Assembly: GCA_963663005.2 (NCBI GenBank)
Contig: CAXXHH010000015.1
Span: 124,001 to 188,000, forward strand
DNA length: 64,000 bases
Direction of reading: 5' to 3'
Origin: CAINVV01 sp963663005
GTDB lineage: Bacteria; Bacteroidota; Bacteroidia; Bacteroidales; Prolixibacteraceae
In this document: positions 27,253 to 34,726 of the stretch, one piece after another
Position numbering within the stretch: position 1 is the first letter of the stretch
How the letters are laid out: every line of letters starts with the position of its first letter
Notes under the pieces: model-generated
What the model was told of the DNA's origin: nothing
The model's database searches: none
Seen by the model: only the letters and a program-made list of their open reading frames with translations
Made by a program: the position numbers and the translations under genes

Positions 27253-27295
27253 ATTTTAATCTAGAGAGATATGGAAGAATAGAAGTGACAACTTG

Positions 27296-28462
27296 TCATT
27301 CTGTCCATTTTAAAGTTGAAGCACTAAATGGTTGAGACGGTGTACCATCAATCATTAATTTCAAGTATATATTGTAGTTTGGGAGATTAATTATATCAAC
27401 TACCTCAAAAACTGGATAATACTCTTTTGAAAAATAGGTAGCATCTGAAACTCCAAGACGAAATGAGATAACAGTCCCGACGTTCCCCAAAACGGCTTCT
27501 CTGATCTCATCACTTAATTGAGCCAAATATTGATGGGCCATTATTAAGGAGAGTTTAAACTTTCTTAGCTCTGAAAGCATGTTGACCAAGGAAAGCGTTG
27601 TGAAGTTTTGGAACTCATCTAAATACACGAAAAACGGAACTCTATTTTGTTCATGAATATCGATTCGAGAAAATGCAGAGAATGATATTGAGTTTACGAT
27701 TAATGAGCCGAGTATACTTGATACGTTTTCACCCAAAACACCCTTGGAAATATTTATGAGCAGTATCTTTCGAGAATCCATAATCTGCCTAAATGAGATT
27801 TCATTGGTATTGTCGATAAGTAATCTCTTAATAGCCGGATATACTAGAAAAGCCCCCACCTTATTATATATAGGAAGAAGGTCTCCCTTTGTGTAATGTT
27901 TAAATTCTTTCTGCCAGAATCTTTTAATATCCTCACTCACAACATTTTTAACACATTCATTTCTAAACCCTTCATCATCCATTATCTTAATGATATCTGA
28001 GATATCAGCCTGTTCTTGATCAAGTAGGGTAAGAAGGATATATCTCAAAATATGCTCAAGTTTTAATCCCCAGGCTGACTTCCACAATTTTTCAAAAACA
28101 TCAAGTATGCCAGAGGCAACTAAAGGTCTTTTTTCAAATGGAACTTTAATAAACGGATTAAACTTGAAATTGTGATCCGGATTTGTAATATCAAGATAAA
28201 TAACATCCGCCTCTCTTCGCTTTGGTATTTGTGAAAAGATCTTCTTAATCAGATCGCCATGAATATCAATAACACAAAAGCCTCTCCCAAAACTCATATC
28301 TTGAATGATATGAGTTTGAAGGAGATTTGTTTTCCCGGTACCCGTTTTCCCAATAATGTAAGTGTGTAAAAGCCTATCCTCTTGCTTTATACCAAATAGA
28401 ATCCTTCTGCTGTAACGGTTGGCTTCCGCAAAGTAGGTTAAATTTTCTCTTGAATAATCCAT
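27296..28462 (-). CDS. FtsK/VirD4-like DNA-transfer ATPase (short)
   Basis: The 388-aa protein has Walker A GKTGTGKTN (about 36-44), FCVIDIHGDLIKKIF, Walker B FFVYLDEFQNF (about 285-295) and LSLIMAHQYLAQL, in the same order as in the 952-aa ATPase at 23248 but without the large N- and C-terminal domains. The pair could act as two rings or serve different partners. It starts a minus-strand run (ATPase, RadC, membrane protein, large ATPase) that diverges from ArdC. Confidence 0.8.
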   Translation of the reverse strand: MDYSRENLTYFAEANRYSRRILFGIKQEDRLLHTYIIGKTGTGKTNLLQTHIIQDMSFGRGFCVIDIHGDLIKKIFSQIPKRREADVIYLDITNPDHNFKFNPFIKVPFEKRPLVASGILDVFEKLWKSAWGLKLEHILRYILLTLLDQEQADISDIIKIMDDEGFRNECVKNVVSEDIKRFWQKEFKHYTKGDLLPIYNKVGAFLVYPAIKRLLIDNTNEISFRQIMDSRKILLINISKGVLGENVSSILGSLIVNSISFSAFSRIDIHEQNRVPFFVYLDEFQNFTTLSLVNMLSELRKFKLSLIMAHQYLAQLSDEIREAVLGNVGTVISFRLGVSDATYFSKEYYPVFEVVDIINLPNYNIYLKLMIDGTPSQPFSASTLKWTE

Positions 28463-28658
28463 TCCACAATAATATTCCAGGAAGTACTAAGCTGATAGTA
28501 TAGAGAATATGACAAATTGCAATTTTCGATACATTAATGCCTATTAAGCAATATTTACATACTATACTTCACTGCCTCTCTAAATGATAATGCTACTGAA
28601 AGTCATTAATTGGCGTGCCAGTAGCCTAAAAATAGTCCGCAGGGCAGCGGCGTTATAA

Positions 28659-29531
28659 ATGAACAAATTTGATCTTTATGAAATCGTTACTAAAAAGATT
28701 ATCGATCTTCTTGGTGCGGGTGTCATTCCATGGGAAATTCCGTGGAATACTGCAAATGGGATGCCACGAAATCTGGTAACCCATAGACCGTATCGTGGAA
28801 TTAACTTTTGGTTATTACTTTGTCGAATGGATTCATTACCCTTTTACTTGACATTTGAGCAAGCCAAGACTTTAGGGGGGTCTATCAGAAAAGGTGAGAA
28901 ATCAACAATGGTCGTATTTTGGAAATTGCTGAAGCATGAAGATAAAACCGAGGAAGAGAAAATCATACCATTTCTTCGGTACTACAATGTCTTCAATATC
29001 TCTCAAATACATGGCATAGATGAAAAGAAAATTCCAACAACAGATGCTTTTGACCATGATTTTAATCCCGTCACAGAGGCAGAATCACTTATTACTGATT
29101 GGACAGATCGCCCTTTAATTATACGCGATTGCGAATCAGCATTTTATGATCCACTATCTGATGCAGTCTCCATCCCTAATCCACGGACATTCTTCAATGA
29201 TCATCGGTATTATTCTACGCTGTTCCATGAACTGGTTCACAGTACAGGGCATAAAAAACGTCTTGGTCGTCATGCAAAAATCAAAGATCATAAGTTTGGA
29301 TCACAGGATTACAGCCAGGAGGAATTAGTTGCTGAGATGGGGGCAGCGTTCTTATGTGGGATGACTGGCATTGAACAGGAGACAATCCAGAACAATGCTG
29401 CATATATTCAAAGCTGGATAAGAACTTTTCAAAATGATCCTAAGGTATTGGTATTGGCAGCTGCTCAAGCTCAAAGAGCTATTGATTACATTTTGATGCT
29501 TAATCCAGAATCACAATTTGAGCAATCATAA
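28659..29531 (+). CDS. ArdC-like antirestriction/zincin protein
   Basis: The 290-aa protein has the ArdC N-terminal ssDNA-binding domain (IIDLLGAGVIPWEIPWN, MPRNLVTHRPYRGIN, LGGSIRKGEKSTMVVFW) and a C-terminal metallopeptidase with FHELVHSTGHKKRLGR (about 186-201) and EELVAEMGAAFLCG. ArdC-type proteins protect incoming plasmid or ICE DNA from restriction. It is divergent from the transfer ATPase operon and is followed by a terminator, as an early-expressed gene would be. Confidence 0.88.
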   Translation: MNKFDLYEIVTKKIIDLLGAGVIPWEIPWNTANGMPRNLVTHRPYRGINFWLLLCRMDSLPFYLTFEQAKTLGGSIRKGEKSTMVVFWKLLKHEDKTEEEKIIPFLRYYNVFNISQIHGIDEKKIPTTDAFDHDFNPVTEAESLITDWTDRPLIIRDCESAFYDPLSDAVSIPNPRTFFNDHRYYSTLFHELVHSTGHKKRLGRHAKIKDHKFGSQDYSQEELVAEMGAAFLCGMTGIEQETIQNNAAYIQSWIRTFQNDPKVLVLAAAQAQRAIDYILMLNPESQFEQS

Positions 29532-29535
29532 GATT

Positions 29536-29558
29536 AAGGGGCAATTGCCCCTTTCTTT
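29536..29558 (+). terminator. Terminator after ArdC
   Basis: AAGGGGCAATTGCCCCTT is a perfect 18-bp palindrome directly after the ArdC stop, followed by TCTTTG. The very short loop would have to open at the centre. Confidence 0.6.
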
Positions 29559-29896
29559 GTATTCATATTAAAAAAACTCAGAAATATCTGAATCATATAA
29601 CATACACCACTGTAATTATTTAAACCGTCTTTAATAGGTATTCCAATTATAAATAGAGCCTTACTTTTTACTCAAAACCGATAAAATAAATAAATATTAC
29701 GTGTATATTTACATGAAAAAGTGACAGAATATTTCGAAACAAGTTTTCATTCTTAATATCATGTTTATTATTTTAGGCTAGGGAGTGGAAAATTTTACAT
29801 TATTACAAAATCTGTAACCTAATAATTGTCACACACTTATAAAGCTTAATACTAAAGACACAAGAATAAATTTTAACAGATTTAATATAATTTAAG
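29559..29896. other. AT-rich leader of the ImmA-macrodomain operon
   Basis: No gene. Promoter expected here but no convincing TAnnTTTG box with a spaced TTG was found. There are several A/T runs only. Confidence 0.35.
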
Positions 29897-31285
29897 ATGT
29901 GGAGTCATAAATCAATTATTTCTTTAATAAATGAATCTCATAACCCAGATCCAATTAATGAAATTAGAGAACGTGCTAGGAAACTTGTATTAAAAGCTTT
30001 TGATTCAGGTTGGGAGGGTCCGCCCTTCAATGTTATGCAATTAGCCAATATTCTCGGGATAGATATTATCCCGAATGATTCTGTCCACGATGCAAGAATT
30101 ATCCCTCTCAATAAAGGCCATTTGCAGATTCAATATAATCCATTTCAAAAGCCTACGCGTATTAATTTTTCTATCGCTCATGAGATTGGACATACTTTGT
30201 TTTCAGATTGTGAAGAGGATATTAGAAATAGAGAAGTAAATCACAATTCTGATCGCCAATTAGAAAGACTTTGTAATATAGCGGCTTCGGAAATTCAACT
30301 GCCATATGCTGTCTTTTCTAATGACGCAAATAATGCACCTATCACTATTGAAGGTCTCCTTGAACTTGCAAAGAAATATAATGCTTCACTAGAATCTGTT
30401 CTCTTGCGATATGCTGAAGTTGTGGATAAACCATGTGCTATTCTATTTGGAATATTCAAAAAAGAGAATGAATTAACCATTGATTATTCTCTAACCTCAA
30501 AACTTTTTAATTATACGGTTCCTAATGATCTAGTTATCCCAAACAACAGTAAAATTTTAGAATGTATTGCTCCTGGATGGACTTCACGAGAATTAATTTC
30601 ATGGGAGATATTCAACAATGAGGAGCACGTTGCTTATGCTATTGGTATTTCTCCGTATAAAAAGGATAATTTGCATCGTGTTGTTGTTCTCATTGTTCCT
30701 AATCGATTAAAAGTAAATGAACTTGAAAGTCATAAGATTTCTCTTGAATATGGTGATGCTACTAAACCTCGTGGAAATGATGTAAGAATTATTGCTCAGG
30801 TTGTTAATACGACTGCGGCAACAGGTCTTGGATTTGGAAAATCTCTAGTCAAAAATTACCCTGTGGTAAAAGAAGAATTAGAAAAATGGTCCAAAAATAA
30901 GCAAGAGTTTAAACTAGGAGAATCCAACTTAGTCAAAATAAACGACCACCTTTATGTCTTCCAAATGCTAGCCCAGAAAGGGCTCTTTCCTAAAAATGAT
31001 GAAATACCACTGAAATATAATGCCTTAAGAAATTGCTTAAATAATCTTGCAATTGAAGCTAAAGAATTAGGTGCGAGTGTTCACATGCCTCAAATAGGTG
31101 CTGGTCAGGCCAGAGGTGATTGGAACATTATATTGGGAATGATTCATGATGAACTAATAGCAAATGACCTGAAAGTGAATATTTATATTTTACCGGGTAA
31201 AGCTTATAATCCCAAAAATCGTTCTGTATTAACTGTTTTTAAAGAAACATCCACATGGGAAACAGGAAAATTATTTTGGTATTAA
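29897..31285 (+). CDS. ImmA/IrrE metallopeptidase fused to a macrodomain
   Basis: The 462-aa protein has an IrrE/ImmA-like domain (about 20-170; zinc motif SIAHEIGHTLFSD at 94-106 and ERLCNIAASEIQLP). A C-terminal macrodomain follows (about 285-450): NDVRIIAQVVNTTAATGLGFGKSL, LYVFQMLAQKG, ALRNCLNNLAIEAKELGASV and HMPQIGAGQARGDW. The last motif is typical of Poa1p/ALC1-type ADP-ribose-phosphate or ADP-ribose hydrolases. A protease joined to an ADP-ribose handling domain next to a DarT/DUF7002-like gene suggests control of, or protection from, an ADP-ribosylating toxin. It overlaps the next gene by 31 bp. Confidence 0.8.
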   Translation: MWSHKSIISLINESHNPDPINEIRERARKLVLKAFDSGWEGPPFNVMQLANILGIDIIPNDSVHDARIIPLNKGHLQIQYNPFQKPTRINFSIAHEIGHTLFSDCEEDIRNREVNHNSDRQLERLCNIAASEIQLPYAVFSNDANNAPITIEGLLELAKKYNASLESVLLRYAEVVDKPCAILFGIFKKENELTIDYSLTSKLFNYTVPNDLVIPNNSKILECIAPGWTSRELISWEIFNNEEHVAYAIGISPYKKDNLHRVVVLIVPNRLKVNELESHKISLEYGDATKPRGNDVRIIAQVVNTTAATGLGFGKSLVKNYPVVKEELEKWSKNKQEFKLGESNLVKINDHLYVFQMLAQKGLFPKNDEIPLKYNALRNCLNNLAIEAKELGASVHMPQIGAGQARGDWNIILGMIHDELIANDLKVNIYILPGKAYNPKNRSVLTVFKETSTWETGKLFWY

Positions 31286-32889
31286 GCGGTGAGATTTGTT
31301 CCGGTAAAACTACCCTAGCCAAAAATTTAGTTGAACAATATGATTTCAAATATTGTGAGACAAAAGCGGGATTGCCATTATTCCTAAATAAGAAATTAAA
31401 AAATAAACCTCTTGATAGAACCCTCCTACAAAAATACGGGGAGGAGTTAGATACCAAGTATGATGGGAATTGGGTCTTAAGATATTTTAGTCAATTGTTT
31501 GAGAATGATTTTGAAAATCACAATTTTTATGTCATTGACTCTTGTCGAATTGATAATCAGATTAAGCACTTAAGAGACGCATATAGTTTCATTATCTACC
31601 ATATACATTTAAAAGCATCAGCGAAGAGTCTTGAAGATCGGTTCTATAAAAGGGCTGAATTAAAGGATTTAAGTGGAAAACAAGTAAAAGAAAGATATTT
31701 AGAGTACAAAAGTAATCCAACTGAAAAACAAGTTAATTCTTTAGAAAAGGATGCTGATTTAAGTATTGATACTGATAAGTGTAATGTCCAAGACGTACTT
31801 ATAAGAGTTGCTAGTTTTTTAAGGCTGTTACCCTCTACTCATACACCGCTTGTGGATGCAATTATTGGTGGTCAGTTTGGCTCAGAAGGAAAGGGTCAAA
31901 TTGCTGCACATATTGCCCCTGAATATGATTGTCTATTCAGAGTCGGTGGGCCAAATGCAGGTCACACCGTTTTCGAGAAACCCGAAAAACATGTTTTTCA
32001 TCTTTTACCATCGGGATCGTACAGAAACCCAAATGCTTTATTGCTAATTGGACCAGGAGCCGTATTAAGCTTAGATAAATTGCAGGAAGAAATAAATCGG
32101 TATGGTATAGAAACTGGCAGGCTAATTATTGATGAGAATGCTGTGATAATCAGCAAAGAAGATATTGTGAATGAATCAAAGTTAAAACAAAATATAAGTT
32201 CAACAGGGCAAGGGGTTGGATTTGCAACTGCCAATAATTTAATTGCAAGATTAAAAGCAGAAGACAGCCATAAGGCAAAAAATTTCAAGGAACTGAAACC
32301 TTTTATTGGATCAACTGCTGTAGAACTTGAAAAATTGTATCGGGATAATAAGAAAATACTATTGGAGGGTACTCAAGGTAGTGGCTTAAGTCTACACCAT
32401 GGAATTTATCCTTATGTTACTTCTCGTGATACATGTGTGTCTGGCACTCTGTCTGAGGCTGGAATTTCACCAAAAAGGGTTCGAAAAATTATTTTAGTGA
32501 CAAGAACCTATCCTATCCGAGTTGGGGGAAGTTCAGGGACATTTAATAGTAATGAAATTGACTGGGCTACTGTTGCAAAAAGATCAGGCAAAGATGCTCA
32601 GATTTTGGTTGATACCGAAAAGACCACAACAACAAAGAAAGACAGAAGAGTGGCTGAATTTAGTTGGAGTATGTTTAGAAGAGCTTGTGAGCTTAATTCT
32701 CCTACCGATATTGCCCTTACTTTTACTGATTATATTTCAATAGCAAATGAAAAAGCCAGAAGATACGATCAACTTACTAATGAAACCAGGCAACTCATTG
32801 AAGAAATTGAGAGATGTTCAGGGGTGAAAGTTTCATTAATTGGCACATGTTTTGATTATAGAGCAATTATTGATAGGAGGAATTGGTAA
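31255..32889 (+). CDS. Nucleotide-kinase-like P-loop domain fused to a PurA/PurZ-like synthetase
   Basis: The 544-aa protein has a P-loop kinase domain (1-190; GEICSGKTT) followed by a full adenylosuccinate-synthetase-like domain (200-540). The latter shows GGQFGSEGKGQ, FRVGGPNAGHT, STGQGVGFA, LLEGTQGSGLSLHHG, YVTSRDT, and TRTYPIRVGG. In PurA the first motif is G-[DT]-Q-W-G-D-E-G-K-G with the catalytic Asp; here Asp is Ser. As I recall, this Ser marks phage-type PurZ that acts on dGMP to make 2-aminoadenine nucleotides. A role in purine nucleotide modification is therefore likely, but substrate is unknown. It overlaps the preceding gene, and the next ATG follows one base after its stop. Confidence 0.8.
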   Translation: MGNRKIILVLSGEICSGKTTLAKNLVEQYDFKYCETKAGLPLFLNKKLKNKPLDRTLLQKYGEELDTKYDGNWVLRYFSQLFENDFENHNFYVIDSCRIDNQIKHLRDAYSFIIYHIHLKASAKSLEDRFYKRAELKDLSGKQVKERYLEYKSNPTEKQVNSLEKDADLSIDTDKCNVQDVLIRVASFLRLLPSTHTPLVDAIIGGQFGSEGKGQIAAHIAPEYDCLFRVGGPNAGHTVFEKPEKHVFHLLPSGSYRNPNALLLIGPGAVLSLDKLQEEINRYGIETGRLIIDENAVIISKEDIVNESKLKQNISSTGQGVGFATANNLIARLKAEDSHKAKNFKELKPFIGSTAVELEKLYRDNKKILLEGTQGSGLSLHHGIYPYVTSRDTCVSGTLSEAGISPKRVRKIILVTRTYPIRVGGSSGTFNSNEIDWATVAKRSGKDAQILVDTEKTTTTKKDRRVAEFSWSMFRRACELNSPTDIALTFTDYISIANEKARRYDQLTNETRQLIEEIERCSGVKVSLIGTCFDYRAIIDRRNW

Positions 32890-32890
32890 T

Positions 32891-33523
32891 ATGGAGCAGG
32901 ATAAATTTATTGAGAAAAGACCCTTTTTATTTCATCTAACAGATCAGAGGAATCTACCCCTAATAATTAAATATGGGAGGTTATTCAGTACTAATGTCTT
33001 AATCGATAGGTCAAGGAATGAGGAGTATAATTTTCTAAAAAGAGCAAAGCGAAAGTCTCATTTTCAATTAGATATTGATGGTGAGATCTTTTCAATTCGA
33101 GACCAGCAACCGATATCGGAAATAGCTCTTAAGAAATGTCTTACTAATAACTGGGAATGTGCTGATTTCTATGAATGTCTGAATAATAGGGTTTTTATGT
33201 GGCCTAACCTAGATCGCCTATGGAGACATTACAATAGATATGTCAATGAGAACCCCGTTATATTACGATTTGAAACCAACCTCCTTTTAGATATAAATTC
33301 AAATGCCAAATACTGTAGATTAAATTCTGGTGCTACGAGAGCAAATTCTTACTTAGGTGGAAGACCTCCGGAAAGAGGAATTGATACTTTTAAATTAGCT
33401 GGAGATTTTACGTATTCAATTGGAAGTGTTGCAGAAGTTACTTTCGAAAATGAATGTATATTACCAGGAAGATTTTATCGAAGTAACTCACCAGATGGCG
33501 ATTGGGATTTAATGGAAATTTAA
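32891..33523 (+). CDS. DUF7002/DarT-like protein, putative ADP-ribosyltransferase-type toxin
   Basis: ATG at 32891 is one base after the stop of the kinase-PurZ gene (an upstream frame from 32840 would overlap it). The 210-aa product begins FLFHLTDQRNLPLIIKYGRL, which resembles the start of DarT/DUF4433-like ADP-ribosyltransferases (YHiTh..NL..Il..G.l). It continues with IRDQQPI, VFMWPNLDR, VILRFETNLLLD and AEVTFENECILPG, a pattern I know from DUF7002. Coupled with a macrodomain gene upstream, it looks like a DarTG-style toxin-antidote arrangement. The ART fold is an inference from motif order. Confidence 0.65.
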   Translation: MEQDKFIEKRPFLFHLTDQRNLPLIIKYGRLFSTNVLIDRSRNEEYNFLKRAKRKSHFQLDIDGEIFSIRDQQPISEIALKKCLTNNWECADFYECLNNRVFMWPNLDRLWRHYNRYVNENPVILRFETNLLLDINSNAKYCRLNSGATRANSYLGGRPPERGIDTFKLAGDFTYSIGSVAEVTFENECILPGRFYRSNSPDGDWDLMEI

Positions 33524-33525
33524 AT

Positions 33526-33685
33526 GCTGGATAATCCGGACGATGTTGACCCCAGACGACCGGTATAAAATTTGACCATTTTTCGGTTCTGCCATTGTTT
33601 TTTTCATGACAGTCCGGCAGATGCTGACCCCCCTTAAATTAATTAAAGAGGCCTAAAAATCCGGAGCATCACCGGATTATCCAGC
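33526..33685. repeat. Small inverted-repeat element (MITE-like) after the DUF7002 gene
   Basis: GCTGGATAATCCGG at 33526-33539 is the exact reverse complement of CCGGATTATCCAGC at 33672-33685. The 132 bases between contain two near-direct copies of GATG(T/C)TGACCCC, a sequence like the ends of IS21-family elements. It starts two bases after a stop codon. It may be an IS-derived, non-autonomous remnant. Confidence 0.6.
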
Positions 33686-33689
33686 TGGT

Positions 33690-33935
33690 AATGTTCTAAC
33701 TTTATTATCCATCGTGCAGTCCCGTAATCACGCTCGTGCGTGAAAAGAACTTTCTCCTGATGGTAGATCTTCAACCGATTGGCATAATTTTAACATCAAT
33801 CTTCTGGCCAACCAGGTAATCAGGAACCGAGTAATGGTTTGTCCACAGAGAAAAGGTAGAATACTTGTCGATGCTGGCCTGTTGAAGAAGATATCCGTCC
33901 GACCAACCTATCTTAACCTCTGATTGCATTGCTTA
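33690..33935 (-). pseudogene. IstA (IS21-family transposase) C-terminal fragment
   Basis: On the minus strand, frames broken by at least one shift give NHYSVPDYLVGQKIDVKIMP and then LKIYHQEKVLFTHERDYG, RWIIKL. The N-H-Y-S-V-P-D-Y-L-V-G..-D-V-K-I-x-P motif is typical of the IstA C-terminal beta-barrel domain. Nothing of the catalytic core is left. IS21-like end sequences lie just to the left at 33540-33640. Confidence 0.65.
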
Positions 33936-33964
33936 GATTTTGGTCGAAAAAAATTGCAACAGTT

Positions 33965-34717
33965 TTATTTCTCATCTCTTAGCCAAGTTCCCAAAAAATA
34001 ATGGACAGCATAAGCATCTTTTATTTTATTCTTTATCTCATAAGTCATTCCTCCATTCATGACTTGCTGGACTTCCACTTTGTTTAATGGTGCCACTTTC
34101 TCATATGGAAGAAGAGTAATTTCATCTTTTCGGCTATAGTTATTATAGACTCTGGTAATCATATGTGGGCCTGTAGTTTCGAGTACATGTAAAAATTTAT
34201 CCTTAGTGGCCGAATGCCCACCTTTTAATTCATTTATAATTTCATCAAAAAAAGGCTGATAAGGAGAACACGCCATAAAAGCGTTACCCACAAGATGTTT
34301 TTTCCCGAAGACTTGAAAATGTAATGGCGGTTCAATCCCAAAACAACAGCTGCTTCCTTCTAATAACGGATCGATTGGCTCTAAACAATCATAATCTAAA
34401 TCAACATACAACCCACCACAAGAATACAGAATTAGGTATCGGATAGCATCCCAACGCTGTACGTCGTATCGATAACTATTATATCTATCAATAAAATGAG
34501 GATGGTGCTCATTAAGAAGCTGCCACATCATTTCTCCATTCCAAAGTTTGTACTCCCAAACGGGGTTATTTTTCTTCCATCTTTCGGCCATTAAAAGCTG
34601 TAACTTAGGTATTGGTTGCCTGTTTTTACCTTCCCATACCTGATGAATGATTTTTGGAATTATCATACTTATAAAATAAAATAGTAACTTCGAATTCTTT
34701 CTTGCAGTTTTGTCCAA
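33965..34717 (-). CDS. GT32-type glycosyltransferase
   Basis: The product (250 aa from 34717; 233 aa if started at ATG 34666, MIIPKIIHQVW) begins with the GT32/OCH1-like signature IPKIIHQVWEGK and has the sugar-nucleotide DxD motif in GGLYVDLDYDCLEP (about 115-128). GT32 enzymes transfer hexoses from nucleotide sugars and also occur in RiPP or capsule clusters. It is 10 bases downstream of the ABC exporter gene, as third gene of a GT-exporter-GT run. ATG 34666 gives the family-typical start and is plausible. Confidence 0.82.
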   Translation of the reverse strand: MDKTARKNSKLLFYFISMIIPKIIHQVWEGKNRQPIPKLQLLMAERWKKNNPVWEYKLWNGEMMWQLLNEHHPHFIDRYNSYRYDVQRWDAIRYLILYSCGGLYVDLDYDCLEPIDPLLEGSSCCFGIEPPLHFQVFGKKHLVGNAFMACSPYQPFFDEIINELKGGHSATKDKFLHVLETTGPHMITRVYNNYSRKDEITLLPYEKVAPLNKVEVQQVMNGGMTYEIKNKIKDAYAVHYFLGTWLRDEK

Positions 34718-34726
34718 GATACTCTA

